Part shown: positions 11,350 through 23,885 of the stretch, one piece after another
Numbering within the stretch: position 1 is the first letter of the stretch
Layout: every line of letters starts with the position of its first letter
Source of the DNA: Petaurus breviceps papuanus
Lineage: Eukaryota > Chordata > Mammalia > Diprotodontia > Petauridae
Assembly (NCBI GenBank): GCA_028583685.1
Contig: JAMXIF010000015.1
Location: forward strand, 66,247,843-66,311,842
Length of the DNA stretch: 64,000 nt
Direction: 5' to 3'
The notes under the pieces: model-generated
What the model was told of the DNA's origin: nothing
What the model saw: the letters and a program-made list of their open reading frames with translations, nothing else
Databases searched by the model: none
Made by a program: the position numbers and the translations under genes

Positions 11350-11803
11350 GTGAGTACCTTAACCTGCTCCCTCTTTCTAAGTAGATCAGATGGATGTTCC
11401 TTTCACAGTTGACACAAGCATATTAATTCAGGTGGAAAGGAAACATTTTTTTTTTCATGCTCACCCGTGTTCATGAAAATGTCATGGAGATCATGATTTA
11501 AGGTAATAAAAATCACTCTGTTTTGCTCAAATATCATTTTGTCTCCAGAAATGTTTTTTTTTCAAATGCTTTATTAACTTATGATTTACATCATTCAATT
11601 CCACCAGATTTTGAGTTACAAATTTTTTCCCCGATTTTTCCCTACCCACCGCCCCAAAATAGCAGTCCCACAGGATATTCCCTCCTCCAATCTACTCTCT
11701 CCCGTATTTTCTCCCATACCACTTTCAACTTTTCCAGTGGATCTCTATGCCCCAGTGCCTGTATATCTTATTTCCCAATTACATGTAGAATAGTATTAAT
11801 AAT

Positions 11804-11865
11804 AGTATATATATATATATGTATATGTATATGTATATGCACATACATATAAATATATATATATG
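11804..11865. repeat. (TA)/(TGTA) microsatellite in HAL1 3' UTR
   Basis: AT-dinucleotide run with gtatatgtatatgtat interruptions. Confidence 0.85.
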
Positions 11866-12485
11866 TACTTGAATATTTGATTTTAAAACTTTGAATTCCA
11901 GATTCATTCCCTTCCTTCCTTGTCATCCACCCTTACTGGGAAGATAAGCAGTTCAGTATAGGTTGTACATGTGTGGCTAATGCAAAACAGTAACATGGTA
12001 GATATATTGTAAAAGACTGACTATATTTCCCTCCCTCCTATCCCACCTACACTTGTTCTATTCTCTGCTTTGATCCCATCCCTTTTCAAAGTGGGTGCTT
12101 CCAACTTCCCTCCCCCCCAGCTTGCACTCCCTTCCATCATCCCCCCTCCCATCCCCTTACCCCCAAGTCTCCTGGAGGGTGGGATACCCTATTTAGTATG
12201 TATTTAATTACCTCCTCAAGCCAAATTCAATGGGAATAAGGTTGAATCATTCCCTTTTCCTTCCTATTATTCCCTTCCACTGTAACCATTTTCCCTTGCC
12301 TCTTCTGTATGAGATAGTTTACCCCAATCTGTCTCTCCCCATCTCCTCTCATTATATTCCTCTCACCTCTTAATTTCACCTTTTAAGTATCATCCCTTCC
12401 TGTTAAATTGGTCCTGTGCTATCCATGTATACCTGTAAACATATATACACACATTCACATATGTATTCATATGCCCATATACCCT

Positions 12486-12510
12486 CATATATATATATGT
12501 ATATATATAC

Positions 12511-12549
<39 letters not shown>
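12486..12549. repeat. (TA)n microsatellite inside HAL1 3' UTR
   Basis: A long imperfect then perfect TA/TG/TACG run. The other HAL1 copies carry a microsatellite at the equivalent place (5136-5175, 47608-47654, 57229-57260). Confidence 0.9.
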
Positions 12550-12550
<1 letters not shown>

Positions 12551-12641
12551 CTATTCCCTTTGACTCCTGAGAAAAGTTTAATAAGTTACAATTATTGTTT
12601 TTCCATGTAGGAATGTTAATAGTTCAACTTTGATAAGTTCC

Positions 12642-13757
12642 TTATGACTTCTTTTCCCTGTTTACCTTCTCATGCTTCTCTTGCTTCTTGTATAGGAATG
12701 TCAAATTTTCTGTTTTTTTTTTTTCAGCAAGAATGCTTGAAAGTCCTCTATTGCACTGAATGACCATATTTTCCCCTGAAACATGATACTCAGTTTTGCT
12801 GAGTAGGTGACTCTTGGTTTGAATCCCAGCTCCTTTGACCTCTGGAATATCATATTCCAAGCCCTTTGATCCCTCAGTGTAGAAGCTGCCAGATCCTGGG
12901 TTATCCTGATTGTGTTTCCACAATATTCAAATTGTTTCTTCCTGGCTGCTTGTAATAGTTTCTCCTTGATCTGGGAATTCTGGAACCTGGCTATACTATT
13001 CCTAGGAGTTTTCTTTTTGGGATCTTTTTCAGGAGGTGATCGATGAATTCTTTCAACTTCTATTTTACCCTCTGGTTCTAGAACATCAGGGCAGTTTTCT
13101 TTGAGAACTTCCTGGAGGATGATTTCTAGGTTCTTACTTTGATCATGGCTTTCAGGTAGTCCAATAATTTTTAAAGGATCTCTCCTGGATCTATTTTCCA
13201 GGTCAGTGGTTTTTCCCATGAGATATTTCACATTGTCTTCTTTCATTTGTTTGGATCTGTTTAACAGCATCTTGATTTCTCATAAAGTCATTAGCTTCCA
13301 TTTGCTCCAATCTAATTCTGAAGCAATGATTCTCCTCATTGAGCTTTTGAGATTCTTTTTCCATCTGGCAAATTTGGCTTTTTAAGGAATTCTTCTCCTC
13401 ATTGCCTTTTTGAGCATCTTTTGCCATTTGAGTCAGTCTTTTTTAAGGTGTTATTTTCCTCAGTCAGGCTGTTGACACTCATTTCATAATTTTCTTGCAT
13501 TGTTCTCATTTTTCTTCCCAATTTTTCCTCAACTTCTCTTATCTGCTTCTTAAGGTCCTCTGTGGCCTGCAACCAGCTTGTATTTTCCTTTGAAGCTTTT
13601 GGTACAGGGGTTCTGACTTCACTGTCTTCCTCCTGTTCCATGCTTTGATCATTTTTGTCCCCAAAATAGGAGTGTAATGTTGGAATCTCTGTCTGCTTTG
13701 TTTCCTTTGCCTGGTCATGTCGCCCCTCAGCCACTTGATCCCTGGGCTTTTTGCCAC
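12642..13757 (-). pseudogene. HAL1 ORF1 (L1 ORF1p-like), lightly broken
   Basis: Three overlapping open stretches, in different frames, together span the whole protein. The N-terminus (13734-13399) is charged and leads into a coiled coil (EKLGRKMRTMQENYEMSVNS). The coil continues at 13427-13203 (CQMEKESQKLNEENHCFRIR). At 13270-12701 come the RRM-like part (PLKIIGLPESHD) and the C-terminal domain (RIHRSPPEKDPKKKTPRN, QAARKKQFEYCGNTIRITQD, LRDQRAWNMIFQRSKELGF). Two frame changes break it, near 13430 and near 13250. This is the best preserved ORF1 of the window. Confidence 0.85.
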
Positions 13758-14282
13758 AGTAGGACTCTGCTACCAGACAGGGGAGCTTTCATCCCAAACT
13801 CTGGGGTTTTCTCAACTGCTGGAGGTATTAGATGGGTGCCCCCTCTGAGGTCTCCACATGCTCTGGCAAGCTGGACACACACCCCAGGACCTCCACCCTA
13901 GACTACAATCCAGATCCAAGAAGGTTAAAGCAACAGCGATTACCCCTCAGACTTTTGCTTGGTCCCCCTACACTCTGCAGGCCAGGAGCTGTAGCCACCA
14001 AGTGGCGCTGGCTGGCTGTGCTGGCATCTCAGTGGCTTCTTGCCCTGGGGGAAAAAGCCACGCACTCCCACTTACTGGGTCCCAAAGTCCAGACTGCACT
14101 GACCTCTCACTTTGTCCTTCACATCTATGTGTTGATAATTCTGGAAACGGCCACAGCTACTGCTGATCTGGAGTCCCTCCGGCCAGCGGCTCGTCAGGCC
14201 CACCCTGGGGCTAAAGCCTTGGCTTGGGCAGGTCCTGCTTCTACTCTGTCATCTTGGTTCCACCTTCCTCCAGAAATGTTTT

Positions 14283-14656
14283 ATCCTCATTAGAAAAAAC
14301 TATTGAGGATGTGAAATTATTTGCTTTACTGTAGCGGTCATAGGAAAAATTTTTTTTCATTTTTTTCATAGGAAAAAATAGTAAAATACAGCAGGTAAGA
14401 AATTTAAACAGGAAAAATAACTGAAGTGTTATGAGATTAAATGATCTTAGTGATAATCTCTATGAATGCAATAGATCTAGAAATACAATATTTATGCTAT
14501 TAGTTTAAGAAATAGTGAGTAAATTATATTTGTTCACATTATTCTGTGTAAATAAGGCCTACAGAAAGGTTACTGTGGTGTTGACACTTGGCTTTGGGTA
14601 GGTCAATTAAACTCTCTAAATCTTAGTTTTTCTAGAAAATATACATATGAAAATAA

Positions 14657-14687
<31 letters not shown>

Positions 14688-15914
14688 TGACTTGGAATGG
14701 GTGACCTAGAAGTTCCCTTCCATGGCTAAATCAGTGATCCAGTGGTTTCTTGAGCCTATGATATATGTATACATCTATACACATATGTACACACATACAT
14801 ATATATATAAATGTGCATGTGTTTGTGTGTATGTACATATGTGTGTATATGTTGGAGGAGGTAAAATGGGTGATCTAGAAGTTCTAGTTACTTTCCATTG
14901 CTAGATCTGTGAACCAATGGTTCCATGAGTCTATGACTAAAGACTGACCTAAGAGGTGATCTTCCTGTTCTTCTAGTCTGGCCACATTTGGAGAATTGCG
15001 TTTACTTTGAGATTATGCCTTTGAAAAACTGGGGAATATTTTATTTGCAGAAGAAAGGACCTGGTGGGGCCATGAAAACTGCCTTTTAGTATTTGCTGGT
15101 CTGTGTTAAGGATGAGGGATTTTACTTGTTCTTCTGGGTGACTCTAGAAGTAGAAGTAATATGTGGGACATCTAAAGAAGCCAATTTAGGTGTGATGCAA
15201 GGAAAACTTCCCTTTCATTTAGAGCTTCCAGAAGGAGAAAAAGAGCCATCCTTAGGGGCCAGGGGTTTCCCTCTCACCAGAAGTCTTCCACAAAGATTAT
15301 ATAGCCACTTGCTGGAAATATACTGTAGGCTGCATTCCTGCTAATAGAATGAGGTGGATTGGATGGCCATTAAGCTGCCTTTCAGCCTAGAATTGGGATA
15401 TAACTACTCACACATGAAAACAGTGGGAAAAAGCTTAAGGAGTCATAGTGGTTCACAAAATAAACATTAATCAAAATTGTAATTCCATTGTTTAAAGAGT
15501 GAGCAATGGGATTCTAATTTGTAGAAGAATAAAGCTATCTTCCTATTTTATTTTCCATTTGTCAGGTCTTTTCTAGAGTTTTTTCTAGACTTTGCAGAAT
15601 ATTGAGAAAAATGTAAATAATGTTCATAAGTGTCACAAAGATGACTTTAAAGCATTATAAGATTTATAAAGGAGTATTAAAGGAAATTGACTTATTTAAC
15701 CTGAGGAATACAAGTGTATTAGTTACAAGGTTTTATTTTTCTTCACAGTAGAAAGAGGAGGTAGGAGAGAGTGGAGATAAATGCTTATAAATTAGAAAGA
15801 ATAAAATATGATTTAAAAAATAAAAATGTAAAAACATAAAACTGTACAAAGTACTGGATTTTTTTCCACTAGTGATATCTCTCTCAGTAAGTTGGTATGA
15901 ATAAGAGGATAACT
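14283..15914. other. Intron, mostly unique, with microsatellites
   Basis: It contains (CA)13 at 14660-14687, a diffuse TA/CA/TG-rich stretch at 14760-14850, and a weak SINE-like piece near 14560-14640 (ttgacacttggctttgggta). The motif ggtgacctagaagttc / gggtgatctagaagttc occurs twice (14700 and 14868), about 170 bases apart, suggesting a small local duplication. No gene seen. Confidence 0.5.
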
Positions 15915-15987
15915 GCTTTTTTTTAGGCTATTTCTTTTTAAAAATTATTTATTTACTTTTAGTTTACAACATTCAGTTCCACATTCC

Positions 15988-16521
15988 TGTTGCAGCAAGC
16001 ACCCCAGTGTCCCCAGGGTGCCTGCTCACACAGGTTCTTGGATCTGCTTTGTTAAAGGAAAGCAACTCAAAATGGGTTAACAAGATTATTTTAATCAGTC
16101 AGACATATATCGTTTACCTTGTTCAGGAGAAAAGGTCAGCACCCCGAACCTCAAAGTATACAGGCATAATTATCAAGACAGAAACATCAAGTAGACAGAT
16201 TTCCAAACTGTCCAACCATTACATCCATACCCAGTCAACATCTGGGTTTCCCCATTCTGGGTTTTTCAAAGCCGGGGGACTCTCAACAACGGCTTCCCAG
16301 AATTCAGATCAAATCACAGAATACTTCTCAAAGTGAGTCCCAAAACAAAGCTACACATCAGGGCTTATATAGCCTTCTCCTGGCTCAGAGAATGTAACAA
16401 CCTTATTGACTCACTGGCCAATCAAGAAGTATCTACTGAAAAACAAGCCTCCCACCCCAGGCTTCAGGTGCACATTAGCCTAGGGGCAGGGAAGATCTTC
16501 AAAATTTACATTCTTATTACA
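15988..16521 (-). mobile_element. Solo LTR of an endogenous retrovirus (family 1, copy 1)
   Basis: 534 bp, TG...CA ends (minus strand starts tgtaataagaatg), flanked by a perfect 5-bp duplication attcc (15983-15987 and 16522-16526). It contains a ctatataag TATA-like box on the minus strand. Closely similar to 54417-54944 and 61282-61824. It inserted into the L1 copy B 3' UTR, so it is younger than that L1. A fossil with no coding region. Confidence 0.88.
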
Positions 16522-19500
16522 ATTCCCTTGTAATCAAATTTGCTCCCCCTCACTCTCCTCCCCCCTTACCCCTCCCCATGGAGGTATGCAATAAAATATA
16601 GGATCTACAGATACCTTCATATTAAACATTAGTCAGGTTGTAAAGAAGGATTATAACCAATGGAGTGAACAATGAGAAAGAGGAAACAAAACAAAATGAG
16701 AGAGAGCAATTGCTTCAGTCTTCATTCAGACTCTATATTTCTTTCTCTGAATGTGGATTTCTCTTTCCATCATGAGTCTTCTGGAGCTGCCTTAAAGCCT
16801 TGCATTGCTGAGATGAACCCAGTCTATCAAAGTTAGTGGTCACACACATGTTGTATCTGTAATTGTATACCAATATCTCCTGTTTCTGTTCTTCTCATTC
16901 AACATTGGTTTATATAAGTCTCTCCAGATTATTATGAAGACTGTCTCCTCCTCATTTCTTATAGCACAATAGTATTCCATTACATTCTCAAAGCACAACT
17001 TGTTCAGCCATTCCCCAATTGATGGGCATCCCCTTGATTTCCAATTCTTTGCCACCACAAAAAGAGCTGCTATAAATATTTTTGTACATATGGGTCCTAT
17101 TCCCACTTCTCTGAACTCTTTGGTATACAACCCTAGAAGTGGTATTGCTGGGTCAAAGGGTTATTTACTTATTTATAGCCCTTTGGGCATAATTCCAGAT
17201 TGCTCTCCAGAATAGTTTAATTAGTTCACAACTCCACCAATAATGCCTTAGTGTTGCAATTTTTCCACATCCTCTCCAGCATTTATCATTTTTCCTGTTT
17301 TGTCATCTTAGCCAATCTGACTGGTGATATATGGTACCTCAGAGTTGTTTTGATTTGTATTTCTCTAATCAATAGTGATTTAGAGCATTTTTTCATATGC
17401 TTATAGATATCTTTAATTTCTTCCTCTGAAAACTGCCTGTTCATTTCCTTTGACCATTTATCAATTGGGGAATGATTTGTGTTCTTATAGATTTGACTCA
17501 GTTCTCTGTAGATTTTAGAAATGAGGCCTTTATCAGAGACATAGGTTGTAAAAATTCTTTCCCAATTTTCCACTTCTCTCTTAATCTTGATTACATTGGC
17601 TTTATTTGTACGTAAACTTTTCAATTTAATGTAATCAAAATTATCTTTTTTTGCATTTTATAATGCTCTCTAACTTTTGTTTGGTCATAAAATATTCCCT
17701 TCTCCATAAATCTGACAGGTAAACTTTTCCTTGCTCTCCCAGATGGCTTACAGCATCAGCCTTTTATACATAGATTATGCACCTATTTATACTTGATTTT
17801 GATATACAGTGTAAGATACTGGTCTTTGCGCAGTTTCTGTCATACTATATTACAGTTTTCCCAGCATTTTTTGTCAAATAGTGAGTTCTTATCCCCAAAC
17901 CCGGGGTCTTTGGGTTTATCAAACAGTAGATTACTATAGTCATTGACTGCTGTGTCTTCGGTATCTAATCTATTCCACTGAGCCACTACTCTATTCCTCA
18001 GGCAGTACCAAGTAGTTTTGATGACTACTGCTTTATAATACAGATTAAAACCAGGTATGTCTCGGCCACCTTCCCTATCATTTCTTTTCATTAATTCCCT
18101 TGATATTCTGGACATTTTGTTCTTCCAAATGATTTTTTTTTTGGTAGCTCGATTGGTATGGCATTAAATAAGTGATTTAATTTAGGTAAAATTGTCATTA
18201 TTATATTTGCTTAACCCAGCCACGAGCAACTGATGTTTTTTCAGTTAGTTAGAAATGATTTTATTTGTGGGAAAAGTGTTTTGTAATTGTGTTCATATAG
18301 GTCCTGGATTTGTTTTGGCAGGTAGATTCCCAAATATTTTATAATGTCTACAGTAACTTTAGATGGAATTTCTCCTTTTTCTCTTGCTGTTGGTTTTCCC
18401 TAGAAATATATAGGAATGCCAAGGATTTATGTGGGTTTATTTTATATCCTGCAAATTTTCTAAATTTATTTACTATCTCAAGTATTTTTTTTACTTTATT
18501 CTCTAGCATTCTCCAAGTATATTATCGTATCATCTGCACAGAGTGATAGCTTAATCTCTTCTTTGCCTAATTTGATTCCTTAAATTTCGTTTTCTTCTCT
18601 TATTGCTACTGCTAGCATTTCAAGCAGAAAATTGAATAAGAAGGGTTATAATGGACATCCTTGTTTCACCCCTGATCTTATTGGAAATGTTGCTGACTTA
18701 TCCTCATCATATATAATACTTGCTGATGGTCTTAGGTAGATATGACCTATTATTTTAAGGAAGATTCCATTTATTCCTCTACATCCTAGTGTTTTAATAG
18801 GAATGGGTGTTGTATTTTGTCAGAAGGCTTTTCTGCATCTATTGACATAATCATACGATTTCTGCTAGTTTTCTTGTTGATATGATCAATTACACTAAGG
18901 GTTTTCCTAATATTGAACAATCTTTGCATTCCTGGAATAAATCCTACCTGATCAAAGTGTAGTATTCTCATGATGACTTGCCGTAGTCTTTTTGCTAATA
19001 TTTTATTTATAAATATTGAATTGGTCTATAATATTCTTTCTCTGTTTTGTCTCTTCCCGATTTAGGTATCAGTACCATATTTGTGTCAGGAAAATATTTG
19101 GTAGTACTCCTCCAATTTTCCCAAATAGTTTATAAAGTATCAGAATAAATTATTCTTCAAATGTTTGATTGAATTCATTATTAAATCCATCTGGCCCTGG
19201 TGATTTTTTCCTGGGGAATTCATCGATGGCTTGTTCAATTTCTTTTTATGGGACAGGGTTATTTAAGTAATTTACTTACTCTTCAGTTAATCTGGGCAAT
19301 CTTTGTTTTTGTAAATATTCATCCATTTCACTAAGATTGTTAAATTTATGTGCTCACAATTGGGCAAAATCCTCCCTAATTTTTGTTTTAATTTCTTCTT
19401 CATTGGTGGTAGATTCACCCTTTTCATTTTTGATACTCATTTGATATTCATTTTCTTCTTTCTTTTTTATCATATTAACTAAAAGTCTATCAATTTTATT

Positions 19501-19726
19501 GATTTTTCATAAAACCAGCTGTTAGTTTTATTTATTAATTCAATAATTTTCTTAATTTGAACTTTATTAATCTCTCCTTTGGTTTTAAGTATTTCTAATT
19601 TAGTATTTAAGTGGGGATTTTCAATTTGTTCTTTTTCTAGCTTTTTCAGTTGCATGCCCAATTTATTGACCTCCATTTTCTCTATTTTATTCATGTATGC
19701 ATTCAGGGATATAAAACTTCCCCTAA

Positions 19727-19900
19727 GGGGCAGCTAGGTGGTGCAGTGAGTAGAGTGCCGGCCCTGTAGTCAGGAGGACCTGAGTTCGGATCCAGCCTCA
19801 GACACTTAACACACACATACAGACACACACACACACACCTAGCCATGTGACCTTGGGCAAGTTATTTAACACCAATTGCCCTCCAAAAAGCAAATAAAAA
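19727..19900 (+). mobile_element. Marsupial tRNA-derived SINE with target duplication
   Basis: Head ggggcagctaggtggtgcag, box B-like gttcggatcc, internal CA-rich tract (19808-19838), and tail caattgccctccaaaaagca. The 16-bp flanks ataaaacttcccctaa (19711-19726) and ataaagcttcacctaa (19901-19916) differ at two sites. Inserted in L1 copy B ORF2. Confidence 0.92.
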
Positions 19901-20483
19901 ATAAAGCTTCACCTAATAACTCCTTCCACTGCATCCCACAAGTTTTGGTATGTTATCTCCTTATTGTCATTCTCTTGAATAAAGTTACTGATTGTTTCTG
20001 TAATTTCTTGTTTGACCCACTCATTCTTTAGGATTAAATTATTTAGTTTCCAGGTAGTTTTTAGTCTATCATCTTTCCATGGCTCTTTATTATATGTAAT
20101 TTTTATTTCATTATGATCTGAAAAGGATGCATTTAATATTTCTGCCTTTCTGTAGTGGATTGTGAGATTTTTATGCCCATGTACATGGTCAATTTTTGTG
20201 TATGTGCCACATACCATTGAGAAGAAGGTATATTCCTTTTTATCCCCATTCAGTTTTCTCCAGAGGTTTATCATAGCTACCCTCTCTAAAATTCTATTCA
20301 CCTCCTTAATTTCTTTCTTGATTTTTTTTCAGGTTAGATTTATCAAGGTCAGAGAGGGGGAGATTGAGGTCCCTCACTAGAATAATTTTGCTATTTCTTC
20401 CTCTAATACCCTTAACTTCTCCTCTAGGCATTTTGATGCTATACCTCTTTGTGCATATATGTTAAGTAAAGATATTGCTTCGT

Positions 20484-20639
20484 TTTTTGTTTTTGCTTTT
20501 TTGGAGGGCAGTTGGGGTTAAGTGGCTTGCCCAAGGTTACATGGCTAGTTCTTGTATTAAGTGTCTGAGGCCTGATTTTAACTCAGGTCCTCCTGAGTCC
20601 AGGTCAGGTACTCTATTCACTGGACTACCTAGCCGCCCC
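20484..20639 (-). mobile_element. Marsupial tRNA-derived SINE
   Basis: Reverse copy ending ctacctagccgccc, with the tail ttggagggcagttggggtta on the left. Flanks ttgcttcgtt and ctgcctcgtt are the likely target duplication. Inserted in the endonuclease part of L1 copy B ORF2. Confidence 0.9.
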
Positions 20640-21589
20640 TACTGCCTCGTTCTTAATGGTGCCTTTTAGCAAGATATAGTTTCCTTCTTTTTCTCTTTAA
20701 ATTAGATCTATTTTTGTTTTTGCTTTATCTGAGAAAAGGATTACTATGCCTGTTTTTTTTTAACTTTAGCTGAAGCATGATAAAACCCTCGGTATATCCC
20801 TTATTTCAAATGTTTTTTCTTGTAGACAGCATATTGTAGAATTATGGTTTTTAATCCATTCTCCTTTCTGCCTCTGTTTTATGGCAGAGTTCATCCCATT
20901 CATGTTCACAGTTAAGATTACTCTCTGTATCTTTTCCTCCATCCTATTCCCTCCTCTCTTTATGCTTTTATTACTCGTTCCTCCCTTTCCCTCCTTTAGA
21001 GTTTTCCTTTTGACCACTGCCTCCCACAGTATTCCCTCCCTATACACCTCCTTCCCTTTACCTACCTATCCCCCTTACTACTATTTCCCTCCCTTCTAAC
21101 CACTCCCCTTTTTCCCCCTTACTCCTCCTACTGTCTATAGGCACAACAGATTTTTATACTTAACAAAATATGTTATTCCCTCCTTAAACCCAATCTGATG
21201 AGAGTAAATTTCATACAGTGCTCTTCTTCCTCCCCCCTTTCTACTGTACTGAGTTTTTGTGTCTTTTCATATTAGAATCCTAAACTTAACAGATTATGTT
21301 AATTCCTCCTTGAACCAAAACTAATGAGAGTGAAATCATCAGATTAGTTCATTTATACTATACCCACACATTCTATGTATATCCATTTTAAATTTTTCAA
21401 TAATTATATAAATCTCAATATTGACAGGTATTAGCTTCCCATATAAGGATGTTAACAGTTTGTTCTTATTGAATCACAAGTTATGTGCATGTGTGTGTGT
21501 GTGTCTGTTTTCCTTGTTTACCTTTTTATGTCTCTGTTGAGTTTTGTATTTGGAGATCAAATTTTCCATTGAGCTCTGGCTTTTTCATC

Positions 21590-22660
21590 AGGAAAGTCTG
21601 AAAGTCGCTTATTTTACTGAATGACCATCTCCTTGCCTGAAATATTATGATCAGTTTTGCTGGATAGTTGATCCTTGGTTGTAGTCCAAGCTATTTTTCC
21701 TTAAGAAGTATCATATTCTATTCCCTCCAGTCTTTTAATGTAGAAGTTGCTAGGTCCTGTGTGATCCTGACTGTAGTTTCACAATATTTGAATTGTTCCT
21801 TTCTGGCTGTTTGCAGTATTTTCTCCTCGACCTTATAATTCTGGAATTTGGCTACTGTATTTCTTGGAGTTTTCAATTTGTGATCTCTTTCAGGAGGAGT
21901 CCAGTGAATTCTTTCAATAACTATTTTACCCTCTGATTCTAGGACCTTAGGAGAGTGTTTTTCATAATTTCTTGGAGGATGTTGTCCAGCTATTTTTTTA
22001 ATCATGGCTTTCCAGTAGACTAGTAATTATTAGATTATCTTTCTTGGATCTGTTCTCTTGATCAGTTGTTTTTCCAATGAGATGTTTTACATTTTCTTCT
22101 AATTTTTCAATCTTTATGTTTTGTTTGACTGCTTCGTGATGCATCATAGAGTCATTAGTTTTAATTTGAGTGATTCTAATTTTTTCTGAATTTTTTCCTT
22201 GGTTAGTTTTTGAAGTTCCCTTTTCATATGTTCAGATTTCATTTTTAGGGAGGTATTTTCTCCAGTTGGATTTTGAACCTCCCTTCCCTGTTCACAAATT
22301 TTACTTTTTGAGGATTTGTTTTCTTCAGTGAGATTTTTTTTTCCATTTTGGCAATTTCAATTTAAAAAGTTAATCAATTTATCTTCTATCTCTCTAATTT
22401 GGCTTTTAAAATCTTTTTTGAGCTCTTCCAAGAATGTTTTTTGGCCTGAGACCAGTTCATATTTCCTTCTGTGAGCGCACATATGGCTGTAGAGTTGGTG
22501 GTGTCTCCTTCTGAAAGTGTTTCTTCTCTTTCACAATAATAGGATTCAATAATCTTTGGTCTTGCTTTTCCAAGTTGCTTCTGGCCCATTGTGATAGCTT
22601 GTTTCCTGGCTTTTCAAGTGGATTTCTTGGGTACAGAGGGCTCTGAACCACACTTCCCAA
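21590..22660 (-). pseudogene. L1 copy B ORF1, broken
   Basis: The N-terminal part is open at 22660-22386 in two frames (SYYCEREETLSEGDTTNS). The C-terminal domain is open at 22005-21718, with IERIHWTPPERDHKLKTPRN and NYKVEEKILQTARKEQFKYC. Between them the coiled coil is decayed. It is the same ORF1 type as L1 copy A, with a shorter N-terminus than the HAL1 ORF1. Confidence 0.82.
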
Positions 22661-23190
22661 GCTGGGAGCTAGGGGCCTGATTGTTGAGTTCGTGTGCTGT
22701 AGCCTTTGTGTGTCTAGACTGAGGCCAAGACCAGGACACTCAGTATTTCTCCTGGGTTACCCTGAGCCTTATAGAATAAGGTCTGGGGGAGGAGTGGTCT
22801 GATTACTTCAGTTTTCTGCCTCTGTGCTCCTGGGCTAGAGCTTGGGAAGGCCCAGTAGCTGAAGGCCTGTTACACTGGTGTCTGCAGATTCCCCTGCTTG
22901 TGCTAATGTATACCTGGACTTCTCGTGTTAGTGATTGCTTGCTTCACTCCCCCTGGTTTTGGGGATCTCTGGCTGGTCAGCTGAGATGGAGCTTGTTGGG
23001 ATGCCTCCTACCTTTTGCTTCAGGTTCATCACAGCCTCAATCACACCCTTCCTCTAGGACTCACAAGCCTGCCACTGCTTCCACTATTTCAGGATTTTAC
23101 ATTGGAACAATAATCTCTGTGTTTTCAGGGTCAGGGAGGGAGATTAGAGCAGTTAGCGTTTACTCCACCATGTTGGCTCCCTGAAATTGA

Positions 23191-23615
23191 GATAGGTGAT
23201 TTTTAAACATCTGGGCTTGATAGCCCTAGGAAAAGCTGCTATATCTGCCCTAGGAAAAGCTGCTATATCTGCTGCAGGCCCTTTGTTTGTCTCTTAGCCT
23301 GCTGGGACACATCCTTCTTCAGGAAGTGCTGAGGTCTGAGAAGAGCCCTTGGGGTGGGTGAATCTGCTAGCTGGGGCTCACTCTGACTCCTCTGTGTTCT
23401 GGTCTCAGGTCTGTGCTGTTGTAGCCCCTATGCTTTCTGTACTCCTCCTGCCCAGTCCTACATGCACACTTTCTTGTCCTGGAAATCTGCTACATTCCAT
23501 TTCTCAATGGATTCTGTCACTCTAAAATCTGTTCAGATTCAATTTTTAGAGGTTACTGACAGAATTCATGGAGGAGCTCAAATGAGTTCCTGCTTCTGCT
23601 CCACTATCTTGGCAT
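23191..23615 (-). mobile_element. L1 5' UTR segment, possibly a second promoter unit of copy B
   Basis: It matches the 5' region of the L1 copies at 39790-40250 (gtgacttttaaacatct, gctgctgtggctgc equivalents) and ends at tccactatcttggcatcac. It includes a 24-bp tandem duplication ccctaggaaaagctgctata at 23224-23270. Confidence 0.65.
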
Positions 23616-23689
23616 CACCCGACTATTTCTGTTTTATGGATTTATGTTGTAGTTATTCTGGAAGTATTTGTACATCCTTCCATAGACAT

Positions 23690-23885
23690 CTCCTTTCCCT
23701 GTGACCCTGAGTAAATCACATCACATTTCTTATGCTCAGTAGCTTCATCTGTAAAATAAGCAGTATTAATTCCATCTTCTTCACAGAGTTGTTGTGAGGA
23801 TCACATCAGAAAATATATGGCAAAACATTTTACAAACTTTAAAGACTATTTAACATTTTTATTGTTAACCCTAATAATAATTTTC
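23690..23885 (+). mobile_element. MIR/CORE-SINE, 3' part
   Basis: ccctgtgaccctgagtaaat, cttcatctgtaaaataagc and ttgttgtgaggatcacatc follow the SINE core and tail. Confidence 0.7.

Larger units (their letters stand above)
11558..14267 (-). mobile_element. HAL1-type LINE, full length with target duplication
   Basis: The element runs from a 5' end with 'gaaccaagatgacagag' near 14250, through a 5' UTR, a single ORF1 (13757-12642) and a 3' UTR, to a poly(A) (T9 on the + strand at 11554-11561) with aataaag about 10 bases inside. There is no ORF2. A perfect 15-bp target duplication ctccagaaatgtttt flanks it at 11543-11557 and 14268-14282, so both ends are original. Length about 2.7 kb. It presumably moved by borrowing L1 ORF2 enzymes (known for HAL1; inferred here). 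Confidence 0.88.
16840..21047 (-). pseudogene. L1 copy B ORF2, broken
   Basis: The N-terminus at 21047-20766 has ILTVNMNGMNSAIKQRQ and STICCLQEKTF (first endonuclease motifs; Thr-His after Glu is altered). At 20301-19909 are YTKIDHVHGHK and SFSDHNEIK, the last active-site motifs. At 18971-18786 is the RT start with [11 protein letters not shown] and SIDAEKPSD. The FADD region lies near 18540 in broken frames. At 18115-17840 and 17624-17286 are the post-RT parts (MSRISRELMKRND; SPIDKWSKEMNRQFSEEEIK), and at 17130-16840 the C-terminus with CPSIGEWLNKL and MEYYCAIRNEEE. Many stops and frameshifts and two SINE insertions make it non-functional. Confidence 0.88.
15915..23190 (-). mobile_element. 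L1 LINE (copy B), near full length, interrupted
   Basis: From 3' to 5' on the + strand: 3' end with a T-run at about 15915 and tttagtttacaacattcag, 3' UTR, ORF2 (16840-21047), spacer, ORF1 (about 21590-22660), and a 5' UTR ending near 23180 with the complement of ggagccaacatggtggagta. A solo LTR sits in its 3' UTR (15988-16521) and SINEs in ORF2 (19727-19900, 20484-20639). The 5' UTR may extend to about 23615, where a second tccactatcttggc end occurs. Confidence 0.88.

Noticed and set aside
19727-19900. Possible tRNA gene because of box A and box B-like motifs
   Set aside because: These belong to the tRNA-derived SINE head; no cloverleaf and no mature tRNA end.
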